From: Furfurilactobacillus rossiae DSM 15814
GTDB lineage: Bacteria > Bacillota > Bacilli > Lactobacillales > Lactobacillaceae
DNA length: 64,000 nucleotides
Assembly (NCBI RefSeq): GCF_000428925.1
Contig: NZ_AUAW01000014.1
Location: forward strand, 1 to 64,000
Direction of reading: 5' to 3'
The translations under genes were made by a program, and so were the position numbers. Under the pieces are notes generated by a model that was given only the letters and a program-made list of their open reading frames with translations, ran no database searches and was not told the DNA's origin. Shown in pieces: positions 17,112-25,139 of this stretch (positions are counted from its first letter, which is position 1; each line of letters opens with the position of its first letter).

Positions 17112-18133
17112 TGGCTGAAAACGCGAATGTTTCAAACGATGCCTTCGAACCACTTGGCAAAGAAGAACATCTTGATAATGAAAAAATTGCTGCGCCTTCG
17201 CTGACCTTCACACAGGATGCATGGCGTCGATTAAAGAAAAACAAAATTGCGTTCATTTCGATGTGGATTTTATTGGCCATTCTGGTGCTTTCACTGGCCG
17301 GTCCACTGATTTCACCACACCAACCAAACAACGCACAACCCGCCTACACGAACTTGCCACCAAAAATTCCGGGTGTTCACATTCCTGGACTGGATGGAAC
17401 GAAGGCTGTGGACGGTGGCCGTGTTGATGCTTATCAACAGCAACACGTTCCGTCAGGTAAGTACTGGATTTTAGGGACTGATTACTTAGGCCGTGACCTC
17501 TTATCACGGATTATTGCAGGTACCCGGGTGTCACTAGCCGTTGCCTTGATTGCGACGCTGCTAGATTTGACCGTCGGGGTCGGGTATGGCCTGATCTCGG
17601 GATGGCGTGGAGGCAGAACGGATATGATCATGCAACGGATCATTGAAATTTTGTCCTCCGTTCCTAACCTGGTTTACATGATTTTACTGTTAGTTGTGAT
17701 GCGTGGTTCGCTTCTGTCTATTTCATTAGCGATTGCCATCTCCAGTTGGACGACGATGGCCCGTTTAATTCGTGCCGAGGCGCTGACGTTGAAGAGCCAA
17801 GAATATATCTTGGCCGCACGGACGTTGGGTGAAAGCTCATGGAAGATCGCTTGGAAACACTTGATTCCAAACATGAGCTCAGTGATCATCATTCAAACGA
17901 TGTTTACGATTCCAAGTGCCATCTTCTTCGAAGCCTTCCTATCATATATCGGGATTGGGATTCAGCCACCAACTGCTTCACTGGGGACCTTGATCTCAGA
18001 TGGACAAAAGAACTTCCAGTTCTTGCCATTCCAGATGTGGTACCCAGCCGTTGTCCTGATGGTTATTATGATTTGTTTCAACCTGTTTGCCGATGGCTTG
18101 CGGGATGCCTTTGACCCACGTTCAAGAGAGTAG
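17111..18133 (+). CDS. oppC: Oligopeptide ABC transporter permease OppC
   Basis: A 340-residue permease. The cytoplasmic N-terminal region (about 50 residues) is followed by the first membrane segment, an external loop, the conserved GTDYLGRDLLSRIIAGTRVSL segment, and five more helices. The docking motif SQEYILAARTLGESSWKIAW is near residue 220. It pairs with OppB in the membrane. GCAAGGAGGTC at the end of oppB supplies its ribosome site. Confidence 0.95.
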   Translation: MAENANVSNDAFEPLGKEEHLDNEKIAAPSLTFTQDAWRRLKKNKIAFISMWILLAILVLSLAGPLISPHQPNNAQPAYTNLPPKIPGVHIPGLDGTKAVDGGRVDAYQQQHVPSGKYWILGTDYLGRDLLSRIIAGTRVSLAVALIATLLDLTVGVGYGLISGWRGGRTDMIMQRIIEILSSVPNLVYMILLLVVMRGSLLSISLAIAISSWTTMARLIRAEALTLKSQEYILAARTLGESSWKIAWKHLIPNMSSVIIIQTMFTIPSAIFFEAFLSYIGIGIQPPTASLGTLISDGQKNFQFLPFQMWYPAVVLMVIMICFNLFADGLRDAFDPRSRE

Positions 18134-18145
18134 GTGACGTTAATC

Positions 18146-19267
18146 GTGGAAAATAATGACACAGAAAACTTAATTGAAGTCAAAAACCTGAAGATTAACT
18201 TTGATACCTATGCGGGCAAGGTTAAGGCGATTCGCGATGTTTCATTCCATTTAAAAAAGGGTGAAACGTTGGCCATCGTTGGTGAATCAGGTTCTGGTAA
18301 GTCTGTTACAACGCGTTCGTTAATGGGACTTAATGCTGACAACGCCGAAATTGCTGGCGGTCAGATTATGTTTCACGGCGAGGACGTGTTGAAAAAGTCC
18401 GAAAAAGAAATGCAACAGATTCGTGGTAAAGATATCGCGATGATCTTCCAGGACCCAATGACTTCGTTGGACCCAACGATGAAGATTGGCCGTCAGATTG
18501 CTGAACCGCTGATTATTCATAACCATGTTTCAAAAAAGCAGGCCATGGCGCAAGCTTTGGAAATGTTAAAGTTGGTCGGCATTACGGATGCTGAACACCG
18601 TATCAATGACTATCCGCACCAATTTTCAGGTGGGATGCGTCAACGGATCGTGATTGCGATTGCGTTGATTTGTTACCCAGAGGTGTTGATTGCCGATGAA
18701 CCAACCACCGCGTTGGATGTGACCATTCAAGCTCAAATTCTGAAGTTAATGAAAGAATTACAAGAAAAGATCGAAACTTCAATTATCTTTATCACGCATG
18801 ACCTTGGTGTGGTTGCCGGTATGGCTGACCGAATTGCGGTTATGTATGCTGGTAAGATTGTTGAATACGGAACTGTGGATGAAATCTTCTACAATCCACA
18901 ACATCCATATACATGGGGGTTACTGAACTCCATGCCAACCTTGGATACTCAAAGCGGTGAATTGTCTGCTATTCCAGGGACACCGCCAGACTTGTTGGAT
19001 CCACCAAAGGGTGACGCGTTTGCGGCCCGTAACCCTTATGCATTGAAGATCGATGCTGAGCAGGAACCACCGTTCTTTAAGGTTTCAGACACTCACTATG
19101 CAGCGACGTGGTTATTAGATCCCCGTGCTGAAAAAGTGACACCACCTGAGGCAATTGCCAAACGGCAGGCGCAATGGGCTAAGATGCACACGGATGATGG
19201 CGAACTGGTTCGTCCAGCGACACCATTGAACACGGCTGATAACTTAGACGACTCAGATCGCGAATAG
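18146..19267 (+). CDS. oppD: Oligopeptide ABC transporter ATPase OppD
   Basis: A 373-residue ABC ATPase. It has Walker A GESGSGKS, the signature FSGGMRQR, Walker B VLIADEPTTALD, and the C-terminal oligopeptide/dipeptide region (GTPPDLLDPPKGDAFAARNP). An acidic extension follows. It forms a heterodimer with OppF to power import. I place the start at GTG 18146 because AGGTGA lies 8 nt upstream. GTG 18134, which overlaps that site, is the alternative and would add four residues. The usual Cys residues of the OppD C-terminal Fe-S motif are not seen (FAARNPYALKI). Confidence 0.93.
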   Translation: MENNDTENLIEVKNLKINFDTYAGKVKAIRDVSFHLKKGETLAIVGESGSGKSVTTRSLMGLNADNAEIAGGQIMFHGEDVLKKSEKEMQQIRGKDIAMIFQDPMTSLDPTMKIGRQIAEPLIIHNHVSKKQAMAQALEMLKLVGITDAEHRINDYPHQFSGGMRQRIVIAIALICYPEVLIADEPTTALDVTIQAQILKLMKELQEKIETSIIFITHDLGVVAGMADRIAVMYAGKIVEYGTVDEIFYNPQHPYTWGLLNSMPTLDTQSGELSAIPGTPPDLLDPPKGDAFAARNPYALKIDAEQEPPFFKVSDTHYAATWLLDPRAEKVTPPEAIAKRQAQWAKMHTDDGELVRPATPLNTADNLDDSDRE

Positions 19268-19282
19268 AGAAAGGAGACGCAC

Positions 19283-20242
19283 ATGGATTACACAGATCGT
19301 AAAAAGATTCTGGAAGTTAAAAACTTGAAACAGTATTTCAATGTTGGCAAAAACGACGAAGTTCGCGCTGTCGACAACGTCTCCTTCGACATTTACGAAG
19401 GTGAGACGTTTGGCTTAGTTGGTGAGTCTGGTTCTGGTAAAACGACAACAGGGCGCGCTATCATTCATTTATACGAACCAACTGTCGGTGAAGTCTTATT
19501 CAACGGTAAGGATGTTGCGAAAATCAAGGGTCGTAAAGATCAGTTGGAATTCCGTAAAGAAATGCAGATGATCTTCCAGGATCCTTATGCTTCCCTGAAT
19601 CCTCGGATGAAGGTTAAGGATATTGTTGCTGAAGGCATCGACATTCATCACCTAGCGAAGAATGATCAAGAACGAACAGATATGGTTGAAAACTTACTGG
19701 AAACAGTTGGTTTGAACAAAGACCATTCGAGTCGGTATCCGCATGAATTTTCAGGTGGTCAGCGTCAACGAATCGGGATTGCCCGTGCGTTAGCTGTTGA
19801 TCCGAAGTTCATCATTGCCGATGAACCCATCTCAGCATTGGACGTGTCAATTCAGGCGCAAGTTGTTAACTTGATGAAGGAATTGCAAATCAAGAACAAT
19901 TTAACGTACTTGTTCATTGCCCACGATTTATCGATGGTGAAGTATATTTCTGACCGGATTGGTGTTATGCACTATGGTCGGATGTTGGAAATTGGACCTG
20001 CTGACGAAGTTTATACAAAACCGTTGCATGACTATACAACGAGTTTGTTATCAGCTGTGCCAGTTCCTGATCCAGAAGTTGAGCGAGCACGGAAGCAGAT
20101 TCCGTACGAGCCAACGATGGAAGGCGACGATAAACCACGGACAATGGTTGAAATCGCACCACACCACTTTGTTCGTGCAGCTGAAGATGAAGTTGCGATG
20201 TATCAAGAACGGGCCGAAAAGGCTGGTCTTGATGTGCTCTAA
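19283..20242 (+). CDS. oppF: Oligopeptide ABC transporter ATPase OppF
   Basis: A 319-residue ABC ATPase, the partner of OppD. It has Walker A GESGSGKT (about residues 44-51), the signature FSGGQRQRIGIARALA, Walker B FIIADEPISALD and the switch His in IAHDLSMVKYI. AAAGGAG precedes the ATG and the gap after oppD is 15 nt. It is the last gene of oppBCDF and is followed by a strong terminator. Confidence 0.95.
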   Translation: MDYTDRKKILEVKNLKQYFNVGKNDEVRAVDNVSFDIYEGETFGLVGESGSGKTTTGRAIIHLYEPTVGEVLFNGKDVAKIKGRKDQLEFRKEMQMIFQDPYASLNPRMKVKDIVAEGIDIHHLAKNDQERTDMVENLLETVGLNKDHSSRYPHEFSGGQRQRIGIARALAVDPKFIIADEPISALDVSIQAQVVNLMKELQIKNNLTYLFIAHDLSMVKYISDRIGVMHYGRMLEIGPADEVYTKPLHDYTTSLLSAVPVPDPEVERARKQIPYEPTMEGDDKPRTMVEIAPHHFVRAAEDEVAMYQERAEKAGLDVL

Positions 20243-20253
20243 GGCGTCAATCT

Positions 20254-20302
20254 AAAAAGTGTCATTACCTTGGTTTCACAGCCTAGGTAATGACACTTTT
20301 TT
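20254..20302 (+). terminator. Terminator of the opp operon
   Basis: A 17-bp stem (AAAAAGTGTCATTACCT with its complement at 20285-20301) ending in T. A short extra GG/CC pairing lies at the loop. Confidence 0.92.
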
Positions 20303-20328
20303 GTTTAGCAAACATGGTCTGTCGCCTG

Positions 20329-20657
20329 CGGTTGTCAAAATTGAATACCGCCGCGGGACCGGTTCGAGCCTTCTGAAACCCGAAGTCTTTCACCTCGCCG
20401 TCAAGTCTCGTGAAAATCCGAGTCTTTACGCCCGTCCTGTGTCGTAAATCCGGCACAAACCGCCAGATCAACGACACCTTCACGGCTTACATTCAATTTT
20501 GACGACCTCCGGCTTATACAGTTCAAACACTTAGCCATATAGGTGTGTGGGACGAGCTTTGAAACCTGTACTTTGGGTTCAAAGTCGAGTTGAAGACTGC
20601 GTTTTTCAGCAGGCTGAAACGTTCCTCAGGGAGCGACGTTGCCGTTCGGCGTAACGG
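20329..20657 (+). repeat. Large structured repeat, copy 1 (short form)
   Basis: First of five related intergenic elements. The left module (20329-20510) is closed by a perfect 13-bp stem, GTCAAAATTGAAT (20334-20346) with ATTCAATTTTGAC (20491-20503). Inside are GGGACCGGTTCGAGCC, the conserved CTTTCACCTCGCCG, and a stem GTGTCGT (20439-20445) with ACGACAC (20471-20477). The right module (about 20550-20657) keeps GGGACGAG, a hairpin CTTTGAA/TTCAAAG, and the end GGCGTAACGG. It lacks most of the first right-module hairpin. It lies just after the opp terminator. Confidence 0.85.
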
Positions 20658-21089
20658 AGACACACAACTAGACTAATGAATCATTGTTATTGAAAGTAAA
20701 TGAGCACCTTCAATCTTAAATAAGTTAAGCCAAACGCGTCAATGCTTGGTGTTATGTTACGAAAATGATGCGTTTTTTTGTGTGATAGAGCTTGTGAAAA
20801 TAAAGAAACGTCCACTCTGCTAGCCATAACAGGTGGACGCTTCAACGGGGTATTTGATTCAGGAGTTGTACTGTTTGAGTACTATTAGGGGTGATAGGCA
20901 ACTTGTTGTTGTCTATGTTTAATAGAATAACGGCAGGACCTTAACGCTACCTCAAAATTTAGTAACAAATTTATTAATGACTAAATTAAAGCCGATATGA
21001 CGTTTTGGGGGCAAAATCTGCATTTTCGTTGTAAGATTGTAAAAGAGTGATGCCGCAGTTTGGTAATGACACGATGGAGGTTACACGTG
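20658..21089. other. Non-coding gap before the esterase-like gene
   Basis: AT-rich sequence with one possible hairpin, GTCCAC ... GTGGAC, at about 20811-20836. No gene, promoter pair or repeat is convincing, except the ribosome site of the gene at 21090. Confidence 0.4.
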
Positions 21090-22085
21090 ATGAAAATGAA
21101 ACATATTCTAGCAACGGCAGGCTTAGTGGGTGCTGCAGCTGTAACTGTGCAGGCTAAGTATGTTGAAAAACGGAGCGTTAGTAGCAAGGTGTTGGAAAAC
21201 ATCTTGCGATTACAGCCTAAACGAATGTTCAGTCCATACAAACATATGGAAAACCTTGTAACCTATGACTATTATTTGCATAAAAATGAACAGCCATGGT
21301 CGATGGACGCGCGATTGTCACGTCAATATGACGTTCAGGTTCCAACCAGTTACGATAATACCTATGAGTTACACGGCAAATACGGCGATCAACGGTACAC
21401 GGTAATTTACCTGCATGGTGGTTGTTTCTGGAATCAGCCGCTGGGGATGCAGGTCCGTTTGGCACGCAAACTGGCGGACACGATTTCTGCAACGGTGTTA
21501 ATGCCGATTTATCCGCTAGCACCGGCGCATGATTTTAAAGACGTGTTGAACATGTTGGAAAAGGTTTACCGTCAAGTGCTTGAGACGACGGCGCCCGATA
21601 AAATCATTTTACTTGGGAATTCTGCTGGCGGTGGTCTCGCGCTAACATTGGCCGAATATTTAAAGACGGTTGATTTGCCACAGCCGAAGGATATCATCGC
21701 CTTATCGCCGGTGCTAGATGTCGGGTTAACAAACGAAGAAATCGGTCACTATGAGGCAGCGGATCCAATCTTGGATCGCTATTCACTGCAAGTGATGATG
21801 GGGCACTATTACGCCAGAAATACGGATACCACAGATTGGCGTGTCAGTCCTTTGTATGGCGACATCAGTAATCTTGGTCACATCGCATTATTCGTTGGGA
21901 CCCGAGAAATTCTGTATCCAGATGCTGTTAAGTTCCGTGATAAGGCGAAGGCAGCCGGCATTCACTTGAATTTCTTTGAGTATCCTTATATGGTTCACGA
22001 TTTCTTCGGGCTCCCAATTCCTGAAACTGAGCAGGCCTTTGACCAGATTATTCGCATAATCGAAAAGCCTGTTGAAGTTGGATAA
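21090..22085 (+). CDS. Alpha/beta hydrolase of the HSL/esterase type, membrane-anchored or secreted
   Basis: A 331-residue hydrolase. A short hydrophobic N-terminus (ILATAGLVGAAAVTVQA) may act as a signal anchor. The oxyanion-hole motif HGGCF is at about 109-113. The nucleophile elbow GNSAG has Ser at about 178, and the catalytic His is in MVHDFFG at about 303. This is the hormone-sensitive-lipase-like layout; the substrate is unknown, small esters being likely. ATG 21090 is chosen because GGAGG lies 9 nt upstream. It is flanked on both sides by copies of the large structured repeat. Confidence 0.85.
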   Translation: MKMKHILATAGLVGAAAVTVQAKYVEKRSVSSKVLENILRLQPKRMFSPYKHMENLVTYDYYLHKNEQPWSMDARLSRQYDVQVPTSYDNTYELHGKYGDQRYTVIYLHGGCFWNQPLGMQVRLARKLADTISATVLMPIYPLAPAHDFKDVLNMLEKVYRQVLETTAPDKIILLGNSAGGGLALTLAEYLKTVDLPQPKDIIALSPVLDVGLTNEEIGHYEAADPILDRYSLQVMMGHYYARNTDTTDWRVSPLYGDISNLGHIALFVGTREILYPDAVKFRDKAKAAGIHLNFFEYPYMVHDFFGLPIPETEQAFDQIIRIIEKPVEVG

Positions 22086-22139
22086 ACTGGTTTGAGTTCG
22101 CTTAGATTTTTTCTCGAGTAAATGGGTAGTTTCCGCATA

Positions 22140-22600
22140 CGGTTGTCAACAGTGACACGCTCGCCGTGGGACCGGTTCAAGCCTCTTAAGACCAGAGTCT
22201 TTCACCTCGCCGCAAAGCCTCGTGGAAATCCGAGTCTTTGCGATCGTCCGTAACCTAAATTCGGATAAACCACCGAATTAACGTTACTTTCACGACTCGG
22301 TATCACTGTTGTCGCCCTCCAGCGAATATTAGGAGTGGTTGGCGACATTGCATTTAATTTGGTGAATTTCGAAGAGACCTGATTGCCGTCGCTACCGGAG
22401 AATTTTACATTAGAGAGTGGAGTGGAGTGGAATTGAAACAGAGTTCCGTGTCGGCAACACTTGGCGGCGGGAACTTTGCCGCTTAGTGTTGCAAGACGAT
22501 TTATGAGATGTGGTTTTCAGCTCATAATCGAGGGTGAAAACCGTGGTTCGTGCGGGTTGAACCCGGTCCCATAGAACGGCGTTTCAATTACGCGTAACGG
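22140..22600 (+). repeat. Large structured repeat, copy 2 (full form)
   Basis: 461 nt. Left module: outer stem CAACAGTGA (22147-22155) with TCACTGTTG (22303-22311); stem CGCAAAG/CTTTGCG (22211-22217 with 22236-22242) plus CTCG/CGAG; stem GTAAC/GTTAC plus AATTCGG/CCGAATT. Right module: closing stem AATTGAAAC (22431-22439) with GTTTCAATT (22581-22589); stem GCAACACT/AGTGTTGC and GCGGC/GCCGC; hairpin TTATGAG/CTCATAA. The 5' segment GGGACCGGTTCAAGCC (22168-22183) is nearly complementary to 22555-22570. No open reading frame fits. Confidence 0.88.
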
Positions 22601-22760
22601 TAGTGAGGCTCTGAAAAGCTGGCATTCGACTTTCATGATAGTTGGTGGACAATTGAGCTTGAATTCATAACTTATTTTTAATAAGTTAACCCGTTGACAT
22701 CAGCGCAAGTTAGCTTTATGATGTTTGTCACATTCTAGTTGATAAGTGAGGTGCAAACAG

Positions 22761-23075
22761 ATGAATGATGTAATTTCTTACTTGGCGCAACACATTGATA
22801 ATGATGAGTTGCTGGGCAAAATGGTACGTGACCTTGTGACGTTTGAACCATCTCGTCGCGATGGTGATGTTAAGCAATTAACATCGAGCATTAATAATGT
22901 TGCACGTCGCTTTGTGCAAGGGAGCGAAGAAGCTCCCACAGAAGACTTAACGCATGTCCACCGCGATCCTAAGCTGGCAGCGTTAGAATCCGCTTTGTCA
23001 CAAGCAGGTCAACGTAAATCCGTTGGTGGGCAGCCGTTGCTCAGTGCACCACGCTATACAACTGACCAGAGTTAA
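22761..23075 (+). CDS. Small unknown protein
   Basis: A 104-residue hydrophilic protein, predicted helical for its first 60 residues (MNDVISYLAQHIDNDELLG, then KMVRDLVTF), with a Pro/Gly/Ser-richer tail. No membrane segment or recognised motif. The size and helical first half recall small immunity-type proteins, but this is only a resemblance. GTGAGGTG lies about 8 nt before the ATG. It is a single-gene unit between structured repeat copy 2 and a strong terminator. Confidence 0.7.
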   Translation: MNDVISYLAQHIDNDELLGKMVRDLVTFEPSRRDGDVKQLTSSINNVARRFVQGSEEAPTEDLTHVHRDPKLAALESALSQAGQRKSVGGQPLLSAPRYTTDQS

Positions 23076-23097
23076 TCGAAAATGTTAATTTATTGAG

Positions 23098-23129
23098 AAC
23101 CGAAAGCCATCAGTGCTTTCGGTTTTTTT
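23098..23129 (+). terminator. Terminator after the small unknown gene
   Basis: A 10-bp stem, AACCGAAAGC with GCTTTCGGTT, a 7-nt loop and T7. Confidence 0.9.
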
Positions 23130-23153
23130 ATTCTAATTATTTTGAATAAAACA

Positions 23154-23182
23154 GTTGCAATTACAACTTAACGTGATAAGAT
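23154..23182 (+). promoter_or_regulatory. Promoter and likely operator of the marR gene
   Basis: -35 TTGCAA at 23155-23160 and extended -10 TG-a-TAAGAT at 23074+100 (TAAGAT 23177-23182), 16 nt apart. The inverted repeat GTTG-caatta-CAAC at 23154-23167 overlaps the -35 and is a plausible site for the MarR protein itself. Confidence 0.55.
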
Positions 23183-23208
23183 ATTCTTGTTCGACAAGGG
23201 GTGAGAAT

Positions 23209-23643
23209 ATGAAGCTAGACGAACACGAAACATTGGCAGGCATGATACACAGATTGGCCGCATGGCAAACGGCAACGATGAATCGCCAGTTACGTTCGCT
23301 GGGACTCAATACCGATCAGGCCAACGTGATTCGATATATTGGTGCTCACCCAGGCGTTAATCAGCAAACGGTTGCTAGATTATTAAGCCGCAATGTAGCG
23401 AGTTTGACTAACCTGTTGAAAAGCTTGGAAACGAAGAAATTAATTGAGCGTCGCTATGAAGATGGAGACGTGAGAACAAAACATTTGTTATTAACCGCTA
23501 ACGGGCAGCAAATTAACGAGCGTGTTCAACAGTGCTTTGATAAGTTGGATGAGCAGGTGAACCAAGTGTTGCCTGCAGAGGTACAAGCGGCAACCAGTGA
23601 GGCGATCGAGACACTGGTTAAACAATTGGTTGATCATGCATGA
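23209..23643 (+). CDS. MarR-family transcriptional regulator
   Basis: A 144-residue winged-helix regulator. A helical dimer part is followed by the HTH (NQQTVARLLSRNVASLTNLLK) and the wing with the family motif RRYEDGDVRTKHLLLT at about 95-110, then C-terminal dimer helices. AAGGGGTGAG lies just before ATG 23209. It is followed after 38 nt by a DUF2316 gene, a pairing that suggests one small operon controlled by its own product. Confidence 0.9.
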   Translation: MKLDEHETLAGMIHRLAAWQTATMNRQLRSLGLNTDQANVIRYIGAHPGVNQQTVARLLSRNVASLTNLLKSLETKKLIERRYEDGDVRTKHLLLTANGQQINERVQQCFDKLDEQVNQVLPAEVQAATSEAIETLVKQLVDHA

Positions 23644-23681
23644 GCGGTTTGCAAACAGCGTTGTTTTAGGAGACTTTGAAA

Positions 23682-23993
23682 ATGACATTAAATCCACAAG
23701 AAAAAATTAATACAGAGCAAGAATTACAAAAGAACTTTCAGTTGGCAGGGCTCACTGTTGCACAGGCGACAGAGGAACTGAACATCAGCACGACAAAGTT
23801 GAGTCATATTATGCATTTGACGCAGCGGTCTTTCGAAGATGCTTGGATTATGCGTAATTATCTGATTGTTAAGGTAAAAGCCGCGGGCAAGCAACCAGTG
23901 GCATTTACTTCATTGCGAGGCGACTGGCATGACTATTGGTTTTTGAATGCGCAGATTATTGACTCAGGCGTCATGTCGGCGGGTAACAAGTAG
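23682..23993 (+). CDS. DUF2316 family protein
   Basis: A 103-residue protein of DUF2316. The N-terminal helices and a possible HTH (LTVAQATEELNISTTKLSHIM) are followed by the conserved RSFEDAWIMRNYLIVKV and the WHDYWFLN segment. The family function is not known; the helix-turn-helix-like part suggests DNA binding. TAGGAGA is 8 nt before the ATG. Likely cotranscribed with the marR gene. Confidence 0.87.
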   Translation: MTLNPQEKINTEQELQKNFQLAGLTVAQATEELNISTTKLSHIMHLTQRSFEDAWIMRNYLIVKVKAAGKQPVAFTSLRGDWHDYWFLNAQIIDSGVMSAGNK

Positions 23994-24083
23994 GTTAGCA
24001 CATTAATGCCGCAATTCGTGGCGCTTATGCAGATCTCTATTGAATCTGCAAGTTAAACGGAAATATTGATGATGATTTAGAAT

Positions 24084-24131
24084 AAAATGGGCTCCTAACA
24101 GTAGATTTACTAACTGTTAGAAGCCCATTTT
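24084..24131. terminator. Bidirectional terminator between convergent genes
   Basis: AAAATGGGCTcCTAACAGT pairs with ACTGTTAGaAGCCCATTTT, giving A/T tails on both sides. It serves the DUF2316 gene (+) and the hydrolase gene (-). Confidence 0.85.
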
Positions 24132-24145
24132 GTTACATAGTCAGA

Positions 24146-24976
24146 TTATTCAGCATGAGGCGTGAAGGCGTCGTTGTTAATTGAGGTCAAAAAGTGTCGC
24201 CAGTAGTCCTTAAAAAGTTTTGGCTGGTCTTGTGACAGGTTGTGGCCGGCACGGTCCACAATACCCAAGGTCAGTCGGCTAAAGTTGTTAAGCAGTGGCA
24301 ATTGATCCTGAAAGCCGACAATGTTGTCCTGACGACCCAGTAAAAGGGTGACGGGTTGCTTGAACGGTGTTTGCATTAGGCTGGATTCAAACGAAAATTG
24401 GTAGTGCTTGCGTAATAAATGAATGAAGTCGCGGTTGGCTTGCTGTAATCCAGGTAAAATTTGCAATTGATAGGCACTCCAAGCGTCCGCGTTTAGGTTA
24501 ACGTTCATATCCTTAAATGCAGCAAATGCATCTTGATTATATTTCACCGGGAAATCCGTTTGGACGGCAACGTAATGATGGGCCACGTGGCGATCTGGTG
24601 CATCTGCAATGGTTACAGGACAGGTGAGAAAAGCGCCGAGGATGTGGGTGGGCCAATCATGGATCAACCCCAAGGCGAGATATCCGCCGTAAGAGTGACC
24701 AACAACATAAAACGGTTGATCACCGATGATTTGATTAACGAAAGTTTCTAATAATGCCAATATGGCATCACTGCTGGCGACACCAATGTTGGCCGAGGAT
24801 TCGCCCATGCCAGGTAATTCGACGTAGATTTGTTGAATATTAGCCGCCGCCAGCACAGGCATGAGCGGAATTTGCATACTATCAATATTTTGCGCCAATC
24901 CGTGAATAATCAGCATCGGTGTGCCGGAACCATTCACTTCATAATGAATCGTGGTGTCATTAATGACCGTTTTCAT
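24146..24976 (-). CDS. Alpha/beta fold hydrolase
   Basis: A 276-residue hydrolase. The oxyanion region LIIHGLAQN is at about residues 22-30. The nucleophile elbow VGHSYGG has Ser 95, the acid-loop region is LLGRQDNIVG, and the His is in DRAGHNLS near residue 247. The fold matches the proline iminopeptidase / haloperoxidase-like group; the substrate is not determined. AGGAG lies 6 nt before the ATG. It is divergent from pepF copy 1. Confidence 0.85.
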   Translation of the reverse strand: MKTVINDTTIHYEVNGSGTPMLIIHGLAQNIDSMQIPLMPVLAAANIQQIYVELPGMGESSANIGVASSDAILALLETFVNQIIGDQPFYVVGHSYGGYLALGLIHDWPTHILGAFLTCPVTIADAPDRHVAHHYVAVQTDFPVKYNQDAFAAFKDMNVNLNADAWSAYQLQILPGLQQANRDFIHLLRKHYQFSFESSLMQTPFKQPVTLLLGRQDNIVGFQDQLPLLNNFSRLTLGIVDRAGHNLSQDQPKLFKDYWRHFLTSINNDAFTPHAE

Positions 24977-25030
24977 GGAGAACTCCTAATTTATTGACTT
25001 ATTTCATTAATAACACAATCATTTGAATCA

Positions 25031-25057
25031 AACGATTACCATTTGATAACAATCGTT
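25031..25057. promoter_or_regulatory. Inverted repeat between divergent hydrolase and pepF genes
   Basis: AACGATT (25031-25037) and AATCGTT (25051-25057) form an inverted repeat with 13 nt between. A second AATCA/TGATT pattern lies nearby. It is a possible shared operator. Confidence 0.35.
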
Positions 25058-25104
25058 AAATCACAAAACAAATAATAAAACGGTTAAAGAAAAATGTGAA
25101 AAGC

Positions 25105-25113
25105 TGTTATACT
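25105..25113 (+). promoter_or_regulatory. Extended -10 of pepF copy 1
   Basis: TG-t-TATACT with a weak TTAAAG -35 at 25084-25089, 18 nt away. It lies 27 nt ahead of the pepF start. Confidence 0.55.
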
Positions 25114-25139
25114 AATAACCATATTAGGAGGATCTATAT

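Noticed and set aside
22160-22190. tRNA-like T-arm (GGTTCAAGCC) in the repeats
   Set aside because: Only the short T-loop-like string is present; there is no acceptor or anticodon arm around it.
22140-22600. Group II or group I intron as explanation of the repeats
   Set aside because: No reverse transcriptase or endonuclease ORF, no domain V-like hairpin seen, and the elements lie between genes rather than inside one.
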